Shown here: positions 1 through 8,190 of the stretch, piece after piece
Layout: each line of letters starts with the position of its first letter
Position numbering within the stretch: position 1 is the stretch's first letter
NCBI GenBank assembly: GCA_902632605.1
Contig: CACPDB010000001.1
Span: forward strand, 62,001 to 126,000
DNA: 64,000 nucleotides
Direction: 5' to 3'
DNA from: an uncultured SAR86 cluster bacterium
Lineage (GTDB): Bacteria > Pseudomonadota > Gammaproteobacteria > Magnimaribacterales > AG-339-G14
Translations under genes and position numbers: made by a program
Notes under the pieces: generated by a model
Databases searched by the model: none
What the model was told of the DNA's origin: nothing
The model's input: the letters and a program-made list of their open reading frames with translations, nothing else

Positions 1-1334
1 TTTACGAAGATGTACTTAAAAGAGAGAGAAAAGGAGAGTTTTTAGGTTCCACGGTCCAAGTCATTCCTCACATCACTGATGAGATTAAAAAAAGAATTGT
101 TTATGGCGCGGAAGATAATGATATCGCGATTATTGAAATTGGCGGAACTGTAGGTGATATAGAGTCACAGCCTTTTTTAGAAGCAATTAGGCAAATGAAA
201 CTTGAGCTGGGGTCTGAAAGGACACTATTTACACATCTAACATTTGTCCCTTATTTAGCATCATCAGGAGAAACCAAAACAAAACCAACTCAACATTCTG
301 TGAAAAGTCTTTTATCTCATGGTCTGCAAGCAGATGTTTTAATTTGTCGATCTGAACAAAATCTTTCAAAAGCGGATTGTAGAAAAATTGCCTTATTTAC
401 CAACGTAAATGAAGATTGTGTTTTTACATTGCCAGATGTGCCATCAATTTACGCAATCCCTGTCATGATGAATAAACAAGGTTTAGATCAGCAAATTGTA
501 GAAAAGCTTAAACTTAAGTGTTCTAAGCCAAAACTTAAAGATTGGAAAAGGGTTACTAAACTTGAATCAGAGCAAAAAGGGGAGACTAAAATTGCGATGG
601 TAGGCAAATACACCGAATTGGTAGATTCATATAAATCAGTAAATGAAGCTTTAATTCATGCAGGCATCCACAATAAGACAAACGTAAAAATTGAGCACAT
701 AGACTCTGAGAGATTCAATAAAGGAGTAGAAAATTTACAAGCCGATGGTATTTTAATTCCAGGAGGATTTGGAAATAGAGGCGTTAAAGGAATGCTTAAC
801 GTAGCAAAGTTTGCTAGAGAAAATAATATTCCTTATTTTGGGATATGCTTAGGGATGCAAGTTGCGGTTATAGAATTTGCAAGAAATGTATTGAAATTGG
901 ATGCCGACAGCACAGAGTTTAAGAAGACCACACAGCACCCTGTCATAGGACTGATTACAGAATGGCTTGATGAAGATGGACTTATACAGTATCGGTCAGA
1001 AGACTCTGATAAGGGGGGCACTATGCGTTTAGGAAGCCAAATATGCCATTTAAAGAAAAATAGTAAGATGGCTAAGCTTTACAAGAAACATAAAATTTTT
1101 GAGCGCCACAGACATAGGTACGAATTTAACGGTAATTATGAGTCAACATTTAATAAAAATGGCATGACTATAGTTGGAAAATCTGAAGATGATACATTAG
1201 TTGAAGCAATAGAAATTAAGAACCACAAATGGTTCATAGGGTGTCAGTTTCATCCTGAGTTCACATCCGATCCAATAAATGCTCATCCGCTTTTCAAAGG
1301 ATTTATTCATGCTGCTAAGTTAAACTCTAAATGA
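1..1334 (+). CDS. pyrG: CTP synthase, 5' end outside window
   Basis: Makes CTP from UTP, ATP and glutamine in the cytoplasm. The reading frame is open from base 3, so the gene enters from the left edge; about 444 of the usual 540 or so residues are present. The first part is the end of the synthetase domain (Q-V-I-P-H-I-T-D-E-I, then E-I-G-G-T-V-G-D-I-E). The C-terminal half is a class I glutamine amidotransferase with the nucleophile in G-I-C-L-G-M and the His/Glu pair in F-H-P-E-F. Its stop overlaps the start of kdsA (ATGA), as in the usual pyrG-kdsA-eno operon. Confidence 0.97.
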   Translation, partial: YEDVLKRERKGEFLGSTVQVIPHITDEIKKRIVYGAEDNDIAIIEIGGTVGDIESQPFLEAIRQMKLELGSERTLFTHLTFVPYLASSGETKTKPTQHSVKSLLSHGLQADVLICRSEQNLSKADCRKIALFTNVNEDCVFTLPDVPSIYAIPVMMNKQGLDQQIVEKLKLKCSKPKLKDWKRVTKLESEQKGETKIAMVGKYTELVDSYKSVNEALIHAGIHNKTNVKIEHIDSERFNKGVENLQADGILIPGGFGNRGVKGMLNVAKFARENNIPYFGICLGMQVAVIEFARNVLKLDADSTEFKKTTQHPVIGLITEWLDEDGLIQYRSEDSDKGGTMRLGSQICHLKKNSKMAKLYKKHKIFERHRHRYEFNGNYESTFNKNGMTIVGKSEDDTLVEAIEIKNHKWFIGCQFHPEFTSDPINAHPLFKGFIHAAKLNSK

Positions 1335-2158
1335 AAATGACTGATTTAATAAAAATAGCAAAAACAGAGATTTCAAATTCAAACAAACTTTGTGTCATTG
1401 CAGGCTTAAATGTTCTAGAAGACGATCAGCTCACTTTCAAGGTTGCTAAAAAATTAAAAAAAATTACTGAAGCCCAAGGAAATTCATTTATTTTTAAAGC
1501 TTCATTTGATAAAGCCAATCGGTCATCTGTGGATTCATATCGAGGACCAGGCCTTGAAAAAGGTATAGAAATTTTTAGAGAATTAAAAAAAAGCGATTAT
1601 CAATTGATCACTGACATTCATGAGATAAGCCAAGTCGATAAAATATCTGAAGTTGTCGATATTATCCAAATACCTGCTTTTTTATGCAGACAAACAGATC
1701 TCATCAAAGAAGCTTGCCAAGCGGGAAAGCCATTGAATATAAAAAAAGGGCAATTTTTATCTCCCGATCAAATGAAAAATATCATCGAAAAATGTAGTAA
1801 GTTTGGCAATGATCAAGTCATACTTTGTGAAAGGGGGACTTCTTTTGGCTATGATAATTTAGTTGTAGACATGTTGGGCATCTCTAAATTGAAAACTTTC
1901 AAATGCCCAATCATTTTCGATGTAACTCATTCTCTTCAACTTCCTGGCCAAGGAAAAACTGCCGCGGGAGGCAGAGGAGATCAAGCTGAAGACCTAGCTA
2001 AAGCGGGGGCATCTTTGGGCATAGCTGGTATATTCATAGAGGTCCATCCCAATCCTGAGAAAGCTCTTTGTGATGGTCCATCTGCAACGCCTTTAGATCA
2101 ATTTGAAAGTATTTTACAAAAAGTAAATGCTATAGATCAGACCGTAAAAAGTTTTTAG
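1331..2158 (+). CDS. kdsA: KDO-8-phosphate synthase
   Basis: Condenses phosphoenolpyruvate with arabinose-5-phosphate to give KDO-8-phosphate, the first committed step towards the KDO of lipopolysaccharide. The protein is 275 residues, near the family length. It shows F-K-A-S-F-D-K-A-N-R-S-S, K-K-G-Q-F-L-S-P and F-D-V-T-H-S-L-Q-L-P-G, all typical of KdsA. An alternative ATG lies two codons downstream at 1337. The gene overlaps the pyrG stop by 4 bases, and eno follows after 3 bases, so the three are probably co-transcribed. Its presence implies a Gram-negative LPS outer membrane. Confidence 0.97.
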   Translation: MKMTDLIKIAKTEISNSNKLCVIAGLNVLEDDQLTFKVAKKLKKITEAQGNSFIFKASFDKANRSSVDSYRGPGLEKGIEIFRELKKSDYQLITDIHEISQVDKISEVVDIIQIPAFLCRQTDLIKEACQAGKPLNIKKGQFLSPDQMKNIIEKCSKFGNDQVILCERGTSFGYDNLVVDMLGISKLKTFKCPIIFDVTHSLQLPGQGKTAAGGRGDQAEDLAKAGASLGIAGIFIEVHPNPEKALCDGPSATPLDQFESILQKVNAIDQTVKSF

Positions 2159-2161
2159 AAA

Positions 2162-3448
2162 ATGAAAATCAAAGCAATTAAAGCATTTGAAATCCTCGAT
2201 TCCAGAGGAACTCCAACAATTGCTGCTTTGATAGAGACAAATGAGGATTTGAAAGAAATTGGTTTCGTTCCTTCAGGTGCTTCCACTGGCTCTAGAGAAG
2301 CCATAGAAAAAAGAGATGGTGGTAATAATTTCAACGGAAAAGGAGTCGCACAGGTTATTAAAACTGCAGAAGAGGATTTATTTCCTGAACTCATTGGTAT
2401 GAAAATAGGTTCGCAAGTTGAATTCGATTCAAAACTGATAGAGATGGATGGAACGAAAAATAAAAAAAATTTTGGTGCAAACATCATCCTTTCTTTATCA
2501 TTGGCTTATTGTAAGTTGTCAGCAAATGCAGAAAAAAAGCCCTTATATGAATATATCCACAATTATTTTAGGGAACATTTTTTTTCAAAAGTAGAAATGA
2601 AGATGCCTCTTCCTATGATGAACATTTTAAATGGGGGAGCACATGCGAATAATAAGTTGGACTTTCAGGAGTTTATGATCCAGCCAGTTGGATTTTCTTC
2701 CTTTAAAGAAGGTCTCATTTGTGGCGTGGAAGTATTTAATTTTTTAAAAAAAACTTTGAATCAAAAAGGTTTTTCTACGGCAGTTGGAGATGAAGGTGGA
2801 TTTGCTCCAGAAATAGGTTCGGCTGAAGAGGCGCTGGATCTAATATCCACCTCTATCCAAGAAGCAGGATATGAAGTTGATAAAGAAGTATCATTTGCAC
2901 TGGATTGCGCCGCAACAGAATTGTTAGAAAATAAAGAATATGTTTTTTCAAACAAAGAGAAGTTATCGTCAGATGAATTAATTGAGTATCTCTCTAATTT
3001 AACTAATAAATATCCTATTACCTCGGTTGAAGATGGACTTGATGAAAACGATTGGATTGGATGGGAGAATCTTACTAAAAGACTTGGTAAGAAAACTCAG
3101 TTGGTTGGAGATGATTTATTTGTAACTAATAAAGAAATTCTTCAAGAAGGTATTGATAGAAATATTGCAAACTCAGTCTTGGTAAAAATCAATCAAATAG
3201 GAACAATTTCTGAAACTTTTGAAACTATAAGTTTGGCTTACCAACATGATTATAAGTGCGTAATTTCTCATCGTTCCGGTGAAACAGAAGATAATTTTAT
3301 TGCAGATTTAGCTGTGGGCACCGGATCTGGGCAAATAAAAACTGGTGCGCCTTCAAGGTCAGATCGAACTTCAAAATATAATAGATTGTTAATGATTGAT
3401 GCTATGGAAGATTTAGAGTTTCGCGGTAGACAGGAGTTAATAAATTGA
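2162..3448 (+). CDS. eno: enolase
   Basis: Interconverts 2-phosphoglycerate and phosphoenolpyruvate, so it supplies the PEP used by the neighbouring KdsA. The protein has 428 residues (family about 430). The start E-I-L-D-S-R-G-T-P-T, the metal/substrate motifs S-V-E-D-G-L and G-D-D-L-F-V-T-N, and the signature S-H-R-S-G-E-T-E-D are present, together with the C-terminal G-A-P-S-R-S-D-R. The stop overlaps the TTG start of ftsB by 4 bases. Confidence 0.98.
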   Translation: MKIKAIKAFEILDSRGTPTIAALIETNEDLKEIGFVPSGASTGSREAIEKRDGGNNFNGKGVAQVIKTAEEDLFPELIGMKIGSQVEFDSKLIEMDGTKNKKNFGANIILSLSLAYCKLSANAEKKPLYEYIHNYFREHFFSKVEMKMPLPMMNILNGGAHANNKLDFQEFMIQPVGFSSFKEGLICGVEVFNFLKKTLNQKGFSTAVGDEGGFAPEIGSAEEALDLISTSIQEAGYEVDKEVSFALDCAATELLENKEYVFSNKEKLSSDELIEYLSNLTNKYPITSVEDGLDENDWIGWENLTKRLGKKTQLVGDDLFVTNKEILQEGIDRNIANSVLVKINQIGTISETFETISLAYQHDYKCVISHRSGETEDNFIADLAVGTGSGQIKTGAPSRSDRTSKYNRLLMIDAMEDLEFRGRQELIN

Positions 3449-3747
3449 TAGATAAAATAAAAAATTATTTTTTACCCAGTGTATTAGTGATACTTATTTT
3501 TTTAATTTTATTTTATATTATAGGAATCTTTTATGGGGAAAATAGCATTAGTCGTTTAGAAAGAATGACTCAAGAAAAAATAATTTTAGAGAATAAAATC
3601 GTTAAGTTGAAGGAAGATAATAAATTCGCCAGAATGGAACTGGATAGCTTTACTAATGATCCTGAAGCTTTAGAGGGTTATGCCCGAAGTAAGCTAAATT
3701 TAATTAAAAAAGGAGAAGTCCTTATTGAACTAGTTCCAAATGAGTGA
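3445..3747 (+). CDS. ftsB: cell division protein FtsB
   Basis: A bitopic septum protein that, with FtsL and FtsQ, activates septal peptidoglycan synthesis. It has 100 residues: a short cytoplasmic N-terminus, one membrane helix at about residues 10-30, and then a periplasmic coiled coil rich in E, K, L and N (about 35-70). The end, with E-G-Y-A-R-S-K-L-N-L and a hydrophobic tail, matches the conserved FtsB ending. The start is TTG overlapping the eno stop; there is no ATG before the membrane helix. The eno-ftsB-ispD order supports the name. Confidence 0.9.
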   Translation: MIDKIKNYFLPSVLVILIFLILFYIIGIFYGENSISRLERMTQEKIILENKIVKLKEDNKFARMELDSFTNDPEALEGYARSKLNLIKKGEVLIELVPNE

Positions 3748-4450
3748 ATACGTCGCTTTAATTCCTGCCGCCGGGGTTGGTGCAAGAGCCCAACTTAAAC
3801 TTGCTAAGCAATTCAATTTAGTAGGTAAAAAAACTATCATTGAATTTGCCATAGACCCATTTTTGAAAGATGAAAATTGTAAAACCATTTATGTAGTTGT
3901 AGCGGAAGATACTGAGGCTTGGGAGGACTTATCTATATCTCAACATAATAAAATCAAGACTTGCATTGGCGCTTCTACCAGGATGTTATCCGTTTTGAAT
4001 GGCTTGCAAGAAATTAAAGAGGATGAAGATAAATCAATATTAGTTGCAGTGCATGATGCAGCAAGACCCTGTTTAGACCTCAAAGATCTTTTGGGCCTAA
4101 TGGGAAAAGCTCAGGACGAAATCAGAGAAGATGGAGAAGGGTGTTATCTTTCTTATCAGCCTACGGAAAGTGTTAACTTAATTAAAAATGAAAAAGTACA
4201 AAAATCCTTGGATCGAAATAATGTTTGGTTGTCAGCTACACCTCAAGTTTTTTGTTTAGAAGATCTCTTGTCAGCTTTAACCAAAGCCCATGACGAAGAA
4301 AAAGTATTTACCGATGAAGTAAGCGCCATGCTGTATTATTTTAAAAAAGATATATCTATCTATCCTTGTAATAAAACAAATATTAAAGTCACTAAAAAAG
4401 AAGATTTAGAAACAGTAGAACAGTATTTAAAACTTGCCGGTAGAATTTAG
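3740..4450 (+). CDS. ispD: 2-C-methyl-D-erythritol 4-phosphate cytidylyltransferase
   Basis: Third step of the MEP isoprenoid pathway: transfers CMP from CTP to methylerythritol phosphate. The 236-residue protein starts with the nucleotide-binding I-P-A-A-G-V-G-A-R loop (residues about 8-16) and has H-D-A-A-R-P at about residue 108. The usual G-S-R-x-x-x-x-x-P-K appears diverged as G-A-R-A-Q-L-K-L-A-K, but the Arg and Lys remain. It overlaps ftsB by 8 bases and touches ispF by 1. Later MEP genes ispG and ispH are also in this window. Confidence 0.95.
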   Translation: MSEYVALIPAAGVGARAQLKLAKQFNLVGKKTIIEFAIDPFLKDENCKTIYVVVAEDTEAWEDLSISQHNKIKTCIGASTRMLSVLNGLQEIKEDEDKSILVAVHDAARPCLDLKDLLGLMGKAQDEIREDGEGCYLSYQPTESVNLIKNEKVQKSLDRNNVWLSATPQVFCLEDLLSALTKAHDEEKVFTDEVSAMLYYFKKDISIYPCNKTNIKVTKKEDLETVEQYLKLAGRI

Positions 4451-4932
4451 TGAGTAAACTAAGAATCGGGCAAGGATTTGATGCTCATAAAATCGTAAAA
4501 GGCCCTAAAGATTTCATTCTAGGAGGTATTTCAATAGATTCTGAGTATGAGGTAGTTGCCCATTCTGATGGAGATATCATCAGTCACGCAATCACTGATG
4601 CTCTTCTAGGTGCTTGTAAAATGGGGGATATTGGTAAACTGGCTCCCTCCAATGAAGAAAACAAAGATATCTCCAGTATTCATCTTTTAAATAAGGTTTC
4701 TGCAATGCTTTCAGATGCAGGTTATCAAATAGTAAATATTGATCTTACTTATGTCGGAGAAGAACCTAGGCTTGAGAAATTTAAAAAAAAAATTGAAGAA
4801 AATTTAGCTAAAGAATTAAAAATGAATCCAAATGACATATCCTGTAAAGCAACAACGACAGATGGTTTGGGTTATGAAGGCACTCGAGAAGGCATAAGCA
4901 CTCAAGCGATTGCTCTTGTTAAGAAAAACTAA
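4450..4932 (+). CDS. ispF: 2-C-methyl-D-erythritol 2,4-cyclodiphosphate synthase
   Basis: Fifth step of the MEP pathway: cyclises CDP-methylerythritol 2-phosphate and releases CMP. It has 160 residues, the usual length. The zinc-site motif G-Q-G-F-D-A-H is at residues about 7-13, with H-S-D-G-D-I at about 38-43 and the C-terminal A-T-T-T-D-G-L-G-Y-E-G. The start is GTG, sharing one base with the ispD stop. In most relatives truD follows; here surE follows after 5 bases. Confidence 0.96.
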   Translation: MSKLRIGQGFDAHKIVKGPKDFILGGISIDSEYEVVAHSDGDIISHAITDALLGACKMGDIGKLAPSNEENKDISSIHLLNKVSAMLSDAGYQIVNIDLTYVGEEPRLEKFKKKIEENLAKELKMNPNDISCKATTTDGLGYEGTREGISTQAIALVKKN

Positions 4933-4937
4933 TTTAC

Positions 4938-5618
4938 ATGAAAATAATACTTACCAATGACGACGGCTTCGACCATCCCGGTATCAAAGCTCTTTTTAAG
5001 GAATTGCATGACAAACATGATGTGTTTCTTATAGGTCCAGATCAAAACCGAAGCGGATTTAGTAGTGCAATTACTTTTTTGACGCCTCTAAGACACAAAA
5101 AATATGCTGATAATATTTTCAGCCTCAATGGTACACCCGTTGATTGTGTAAAAGTGGCTAGAAATATGCTGTGCCCCTTCGAACCAGAAATTGTAGTCTC
5201 TGGAATAAACCCTGGTCCAAATTTAGGTTCCGATGCAATTTTATCTGGTACTGTTGGCGCTGCTTTGGATGGCAGGAATTTGAAGTATCCTTCAATTGCT
5301 GTGTCTGTAGCGTCTTTTGAAATCAACGATTTTTCGTTTGCTGCAGAGTTTGTTGCCAAAGTCTTGGATAATCTAGATAACTTGGAAATAGAAAACTTTC
5401 AAATTTTAAATATTAACGTACCCGATCATAATGAATTTCCAGATCCTGAAATTAAAATAACTAAAACTTTCCTCAATGAGGAAGACTGCGAAAAGAATCT
5501 TGATATTTCAGATCGTAAGAATTTGGAAGATGGATTCATTTCAATTTCACCGATTAAGATAGATATGCATTCCCAAGCACAAGAAAAAGTTGTTGCGGAC
5601 TGGGCAAAAAATTTATAA
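4938..5618 (+). CDS. surE: 5'/3'-nucleotidase SurE
   Basis: Divalent-metal-dependent nucleoside monophosphate phosphatase linked to stationary-phase survival. The 226-residue protein opens with I-L-T-N-D-D-G-F, the metal-binding Asp pair. It also has G-P-D-Q-N-R-S-G, G-T-P-V-D-C-V and S-G-I-N-P-G-P-N-L-G, which complete the SurE active site. It is slightly shorter than the 250-residue norm at the C-terminus. It lies 5 bases before pcm, the common pairing, though nlpD and rpoS that usually follow pcm are missing. Confidence 0.95.
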   Translation: MKIILTNDDGFDHPGIKALFKELHDKHDVFLIGPDQNRSGFSSAITFLTPLRHKKYADNIFSLNGTPVDCVKVARNMLCPFEPEIVVSGINPGPNLGSDAILSGTVGAALDGRNLKYPSIAVSVASFEINDFSFAAEFVAKVLDNLDNLEIENFQILNINVPDHNEFPDPEIKITKTFLNEEDCEKNLDISDRKNLEDGFISISPIKIDMHSQAQEKVVADWAKNL

Positions 5619-5623
5619 ATCAA

Positions 5624-6280
5624 TTGAATTTTGAATTTGCCAGAAAAGAATTAACCAAAGAATTATCTCTAAAGGGCATTAAAGACCCGAGAGTGTTAGA
5701 AGCTATCTACCAAATTCCACGGCACGAATTTGTAGACGCAACATTTACTTCTAGAGCTTATCAGGATATGTCCCTTCCAATAGGTCATCAACAAACTATT
5801 TCACAACCTTTTGTTGTAGCAAAAATGACGGAACTTTTGATTCAAGGAAATATTTTAGAGCAAAAACCCTTGGGTACGGTTTTGGAGATTGGTACTGGCT
5901 GTGGTTATCAGACAGCAATACTTGCAAGATTTTGTAGAAAAATATTTTCTTTAGAAAGAATCGAAGCTTTATCACTTCGAGCAGATAACAATTTAAAGAA
6001 AGCCGGTGTAAAGAATTACCAACTACGCTGGTCTGATGGTACTCTGGGTTGGCCAACCCCAAAAAAATTTGACGCTATCATTTGTACAGCAGCAATTTCA
6101 CATATTCCAAAAAAATTAAAAACTCAACTCGAGGTGCATGGCAAACTGATTTGCCCTGTTGGCGATGGGAAGAAACAACACCTGATACTTTTAGAAAAAA
6201 AATCCAAAGATGAATTTAATGAAACTGTCATAGATTCTGTATTATTTGTTCCTATGCTTGAGGGAAAGATTTCTGAATAA
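5624..6280 (+). CDS. pcm: protein-L-isoaspartate O-methyltransferase
   Basis: Uses S-adenosylmethionine to methylate isoaspartyl residues so that damaged proteins can be repaired. It has 218 residues. The AdoMet loop L-E-I-G-T-G-C-G-Y-Q-T is at about residue 86, preceded by the Pcm-specific P-R-H-E-F-V and Q-Q-T-I-S-Q-P-F. The start is TTG, 5 bases after the surE stop. The end meets fdxA on the other strand; a small palindrome (TGAATAA-CA-TTATTCA, 6274-6289) contains both stop codons. Confidence 0.93.
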   Translation: MNFEFARKELTKELSLKGIKDPRVLEAIYQIPRHEFVDATFTSRAYQDMSLPIGHQQTISQPFVVAKMTELLIQGNILEQKPLGTVLEIGTGCGYQTAILARFCRKIFSLERIEALSLRADNNLKKAGVKNYQLRWSDGTLGWPTPKKFDAIICTAAISHIPKKLKTQLEVHGKLICPVGDGKKQHLILLEKKSKDEFNETVIDSVLFVPMLEGKISE

Positions 6281-6282
6281 CA

Positions 6283-6609
6283 TTATTCAAGAATTAATAC
6301 ATCTATTTTATTGGTTTTTTCCCTCCATTCCTCATGATCCGGCAATGGATCTTTTGCCTCGGAAATATTCGGCCAAATCTTTGAATATTTTTCATTTATT
6401 TCAATAAATTCTATTTGATCAGCTGGTACTTCGTCTTCTGCATATATTGCGTCGATAGGACACTCTGGCTCGCACAAACCACAGTCGATGCATTCATCAG
6501 GATTTATGACTAGTGTATTTTCTCCCTCATAAAAACAATCCACGGGACACACTTCGACACAATCAGTATGCTTACAATTGATGCAAGCTTGGCCAACAAT
6601 AAAAGTCAT
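6283..6609 (-). CDS. fdxA: 7Fe-8S ferredoxin FdxA
   Basis: Small electron carrier of the [3Fe-4S][4Fe-4S] type found in many proteobacteria. It has 108 residues. The N-terminal cluster motif C-x-x-C-x-x-x-x-C-x-x-x-C-P (C-I-N-C-K-H-T-D-C) is followed by [12 protein letters not shown] at about residues 40-51. The acidic tail is typical. In Pseudomonas fdxA lies between rpoS and mutS; here it keeps its place between pcm and pncC-recA, but both of those flanking genes are gone. Confidence 0.93.
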   Translation of the reverse strand: MTFIVGQACINCKHTDCVEVCPVDCFYEGENTLVINPDECIDCGLCEPECPIDAIYAEDEVPADQIEFIEINEKYSKIWPNISEAKDPLPDHEEWREKTNKIDVLILE

Positions 6610-6631
6610 TATTCAATTATAATTTAAATTT

Positions 6632-7120
6632 ATGACTTCTAATGATGAACTACAAGATTTGGCTATAAAGATAGGTCAGCTCTTAACTAAAATAGAGAAA
6701 AGCGTTTCCACAGCGGAGTCTTGTACAGGAGGTTGGGTAGGAAAGGAATTTACAGGCATACCCGGTAGTTCTAAATGGTATGGATTTGGGTTTATCACCT
6801 ATTCGAATAAGGCAAAATTAAAAACTCTAGGCGTAACCAAAGACGCCCTTACAGAAGAGGGAGCTGTTAGTGAAAGAGTTGTAAAAGAAATGGCAGAAGG
6901 AGCTATAAAAAATAGCGGATCAGATTTTTCAATTTCAATAAGCGGCATAGCAGGACCTTCTGGAGGAACAGATAACAAGCCGGTTGGAACGGTATGCTTT
7001 GGAATTGGCTCTAAAACCAAAATAACTTGCTACACCAAAATCTTTGAAGGAAATCGTGACGAAGTCAGAAAAAAGAGTGTGGCTTTTGCTTTAAAAGAAT
7101 TATTAAAATGTTTGCAATAA
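6632..7120 (+). CDS. pncC: NMN amidohydrolase, CinA C-terminal type
   Basis: Deamidates nicotinamide mononucleotide in the pyridine-nucleotide salvage cycle. The 162-residue protein is the stand-alone CinA C-terminal domain. It has the A-E-S-C-T-G-G-W active-site stretch near residue 28, Y-S-N-x-x-K about residue 57, and S-G-I-A-G-P-S-G-G-T at about 103. It sits directly before recA, the usual cinA-recA position in gammaproteobacteria. Confidence 0.93.
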   Translation: MTSNDELQDLAIKIGQLLTKIEKSVSTAESCTGGWVGKEFTGIPGSSKWYGFGFITYSNKAKLKTLGVTKDALTEEGAVSERVVKEMAEGAIKNSGSDFSISISGIAGPSGGTDNKPVGTVCFGIGSKTKITCYTKIFEGNRDEVRKKSVAFALKELLKCLQ

Positions 7121-7141
7121 TTTTTAATATATTGTTAAATA

Positions 7142-7157
7142 CTGTATAAATATACAG
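7142..7157 (+). promoter_or_regulatory. LexA (SOS) box of recA
   Basis: The 16 bases read CTGTATAAATATACAG, a perfect match to the enterobacterial/pseudomonad SOS consensus CTGT-N8-ACAG with an AT-rich centre. It ends 7 bases before the recA ATG. A TATAAA that could be the -10 element lies inside it (7145-7150), so LexA binding would block the promoter directly. Confidence 0.93.
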
Positions 7158-7164
7158 TTTTATT

Positions 7165-8190
7165 ATGCCTACAAGAAAAACAAAAAAAGACGAATCATCG
7201 TCACCAGAAAGAGGAAAATCTCTAGAAACAGCCATCTCTCAAATTGAAACTCAATTTGGTCCTGGAACCATTATGAGGATGGGCGAGAGGGAGGTGCAAA
7301 GTATTCCAAGTATTTCCACAGGTTCATTAGGATTGGATTTGGCACTTGGCATAATGGGCTTGCCAAAGGGAAGAGTAGTTGAGATTTTTGGTCCCGAATC
7401 TTCAGGAAAAACAACTCTAACTTTGCAAGTAATAGCCGAGTGCCAGAAACAAGGCGGAACAGCAGCATTCATTGATGCAGAACATGCTCTCGATCCTATC
7501 TATGCAGAGAAAATAGGAGTAAAAATAGATGATTTGCTCTTATCTCAGCCAGATACAGGAGAACAAGCTCTAGAAGTTGCTGACATAATGGTCAAATCTG
7601 GAGGTATAGATGTTTTAGTCATTGATTCTGTGGCTGCTTTAGTTCCTCGAGCTGAGATCGAAGGCGAAATGGGAGATCATCACGTTGGTCTCCAGGCTAG
7701 ACTCATGTCTCAAGCGCTTAGAAAAATAACCGGTAGTATCAAAAAATCAAATACTCTTGTCATATTTATCAACCAAATTCGAATGAAAATTGGTGTTATG
7801 TTTGGTAGTCCTGAGACTACCTCTGGAGGGAATGCTTTGAAGTTTTATTCCTCAGTGAGACTAGATATCAGAAGAATTGGTACAGTCAAAGATGGCGACG
7901 AAGTGGCAGGTAATGAAACTAGAGTTAAGGTTGTCAAAAATAAAGTTTCACCTCCATTCAGACAAGCTGAATTTCAAATTCTCTACAATAAAGGAATTAA
8001 CCGTGCTGGAGAAATTCTTGATATTGGAGTTGAGAGAAAAATTGTTGAAAAGGCAGGTGCTTGGTACGCTTATGACGGCGAAAAAATTGGTCAGGGTAAG
8101 ATTAATGCTAGTCAGTGGTTAAAAGATAACCCAAATATAGCAAAGAAAATTGAAAAACAGATTACAGCCTCAATCAAAGAGAGCCAATAA
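7165..8190 (+). CDS. recA: recombinase RecA
   Basis: ATP-dependent strand-exchange protein for homologous recombination and the co-protease that triggers LexA cleavage. It has 341 residues. Walker A G-P-E-S-S-G-K-T is at residues 76-83, followed by [11 protein letters not shown] and [10 protein letters not shown]. No Shine-Dalgarno sequence is visible before the ATG, and the SOS box lies only 7 bases upstream, so the leader must be very short. No recX follows: the 3' end overlaps the convergent proS by 21 bases. Confidence 0.98.
   Translation: MPTRKTKKDESSSPERGKSLETAISQIETQFGPGTIMRMGEREVQSIPSISTGSLGLDLALGIMGLPKGRVVEIFGPESSGKTTLTLQVIAECQKQGGTAAFIDAEHALDPIYAEKIGVKIDDLLLSQPDTGEQALEVADIMVKSGGIDVLVIDSVAALVPRAEIEGEMGDHHVGLQARLMSQALRKITGSIKKSNTLVIFINQIRMKIGVMFGSPETTSGGNALKFYSSVRLDIRRIGTVKDGDEVAGNETRVKVVKNKVSPPFRQAEFQILYNKGINRAGEILDIGVERKIVEKAGAWYAYDGEKIGQGKINASQWLKDNPNIAKKIEKQITASIKESQ

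Noticed and set aside
6274-6289. Perfect 7-base palindrome TGAATAA-CA-TTATTCA between pcm and fdxA
   Set aside because: It consists mainly of the two convergent stop codons, has a 2-base loop and no T tract, so it is not a credible terminator.
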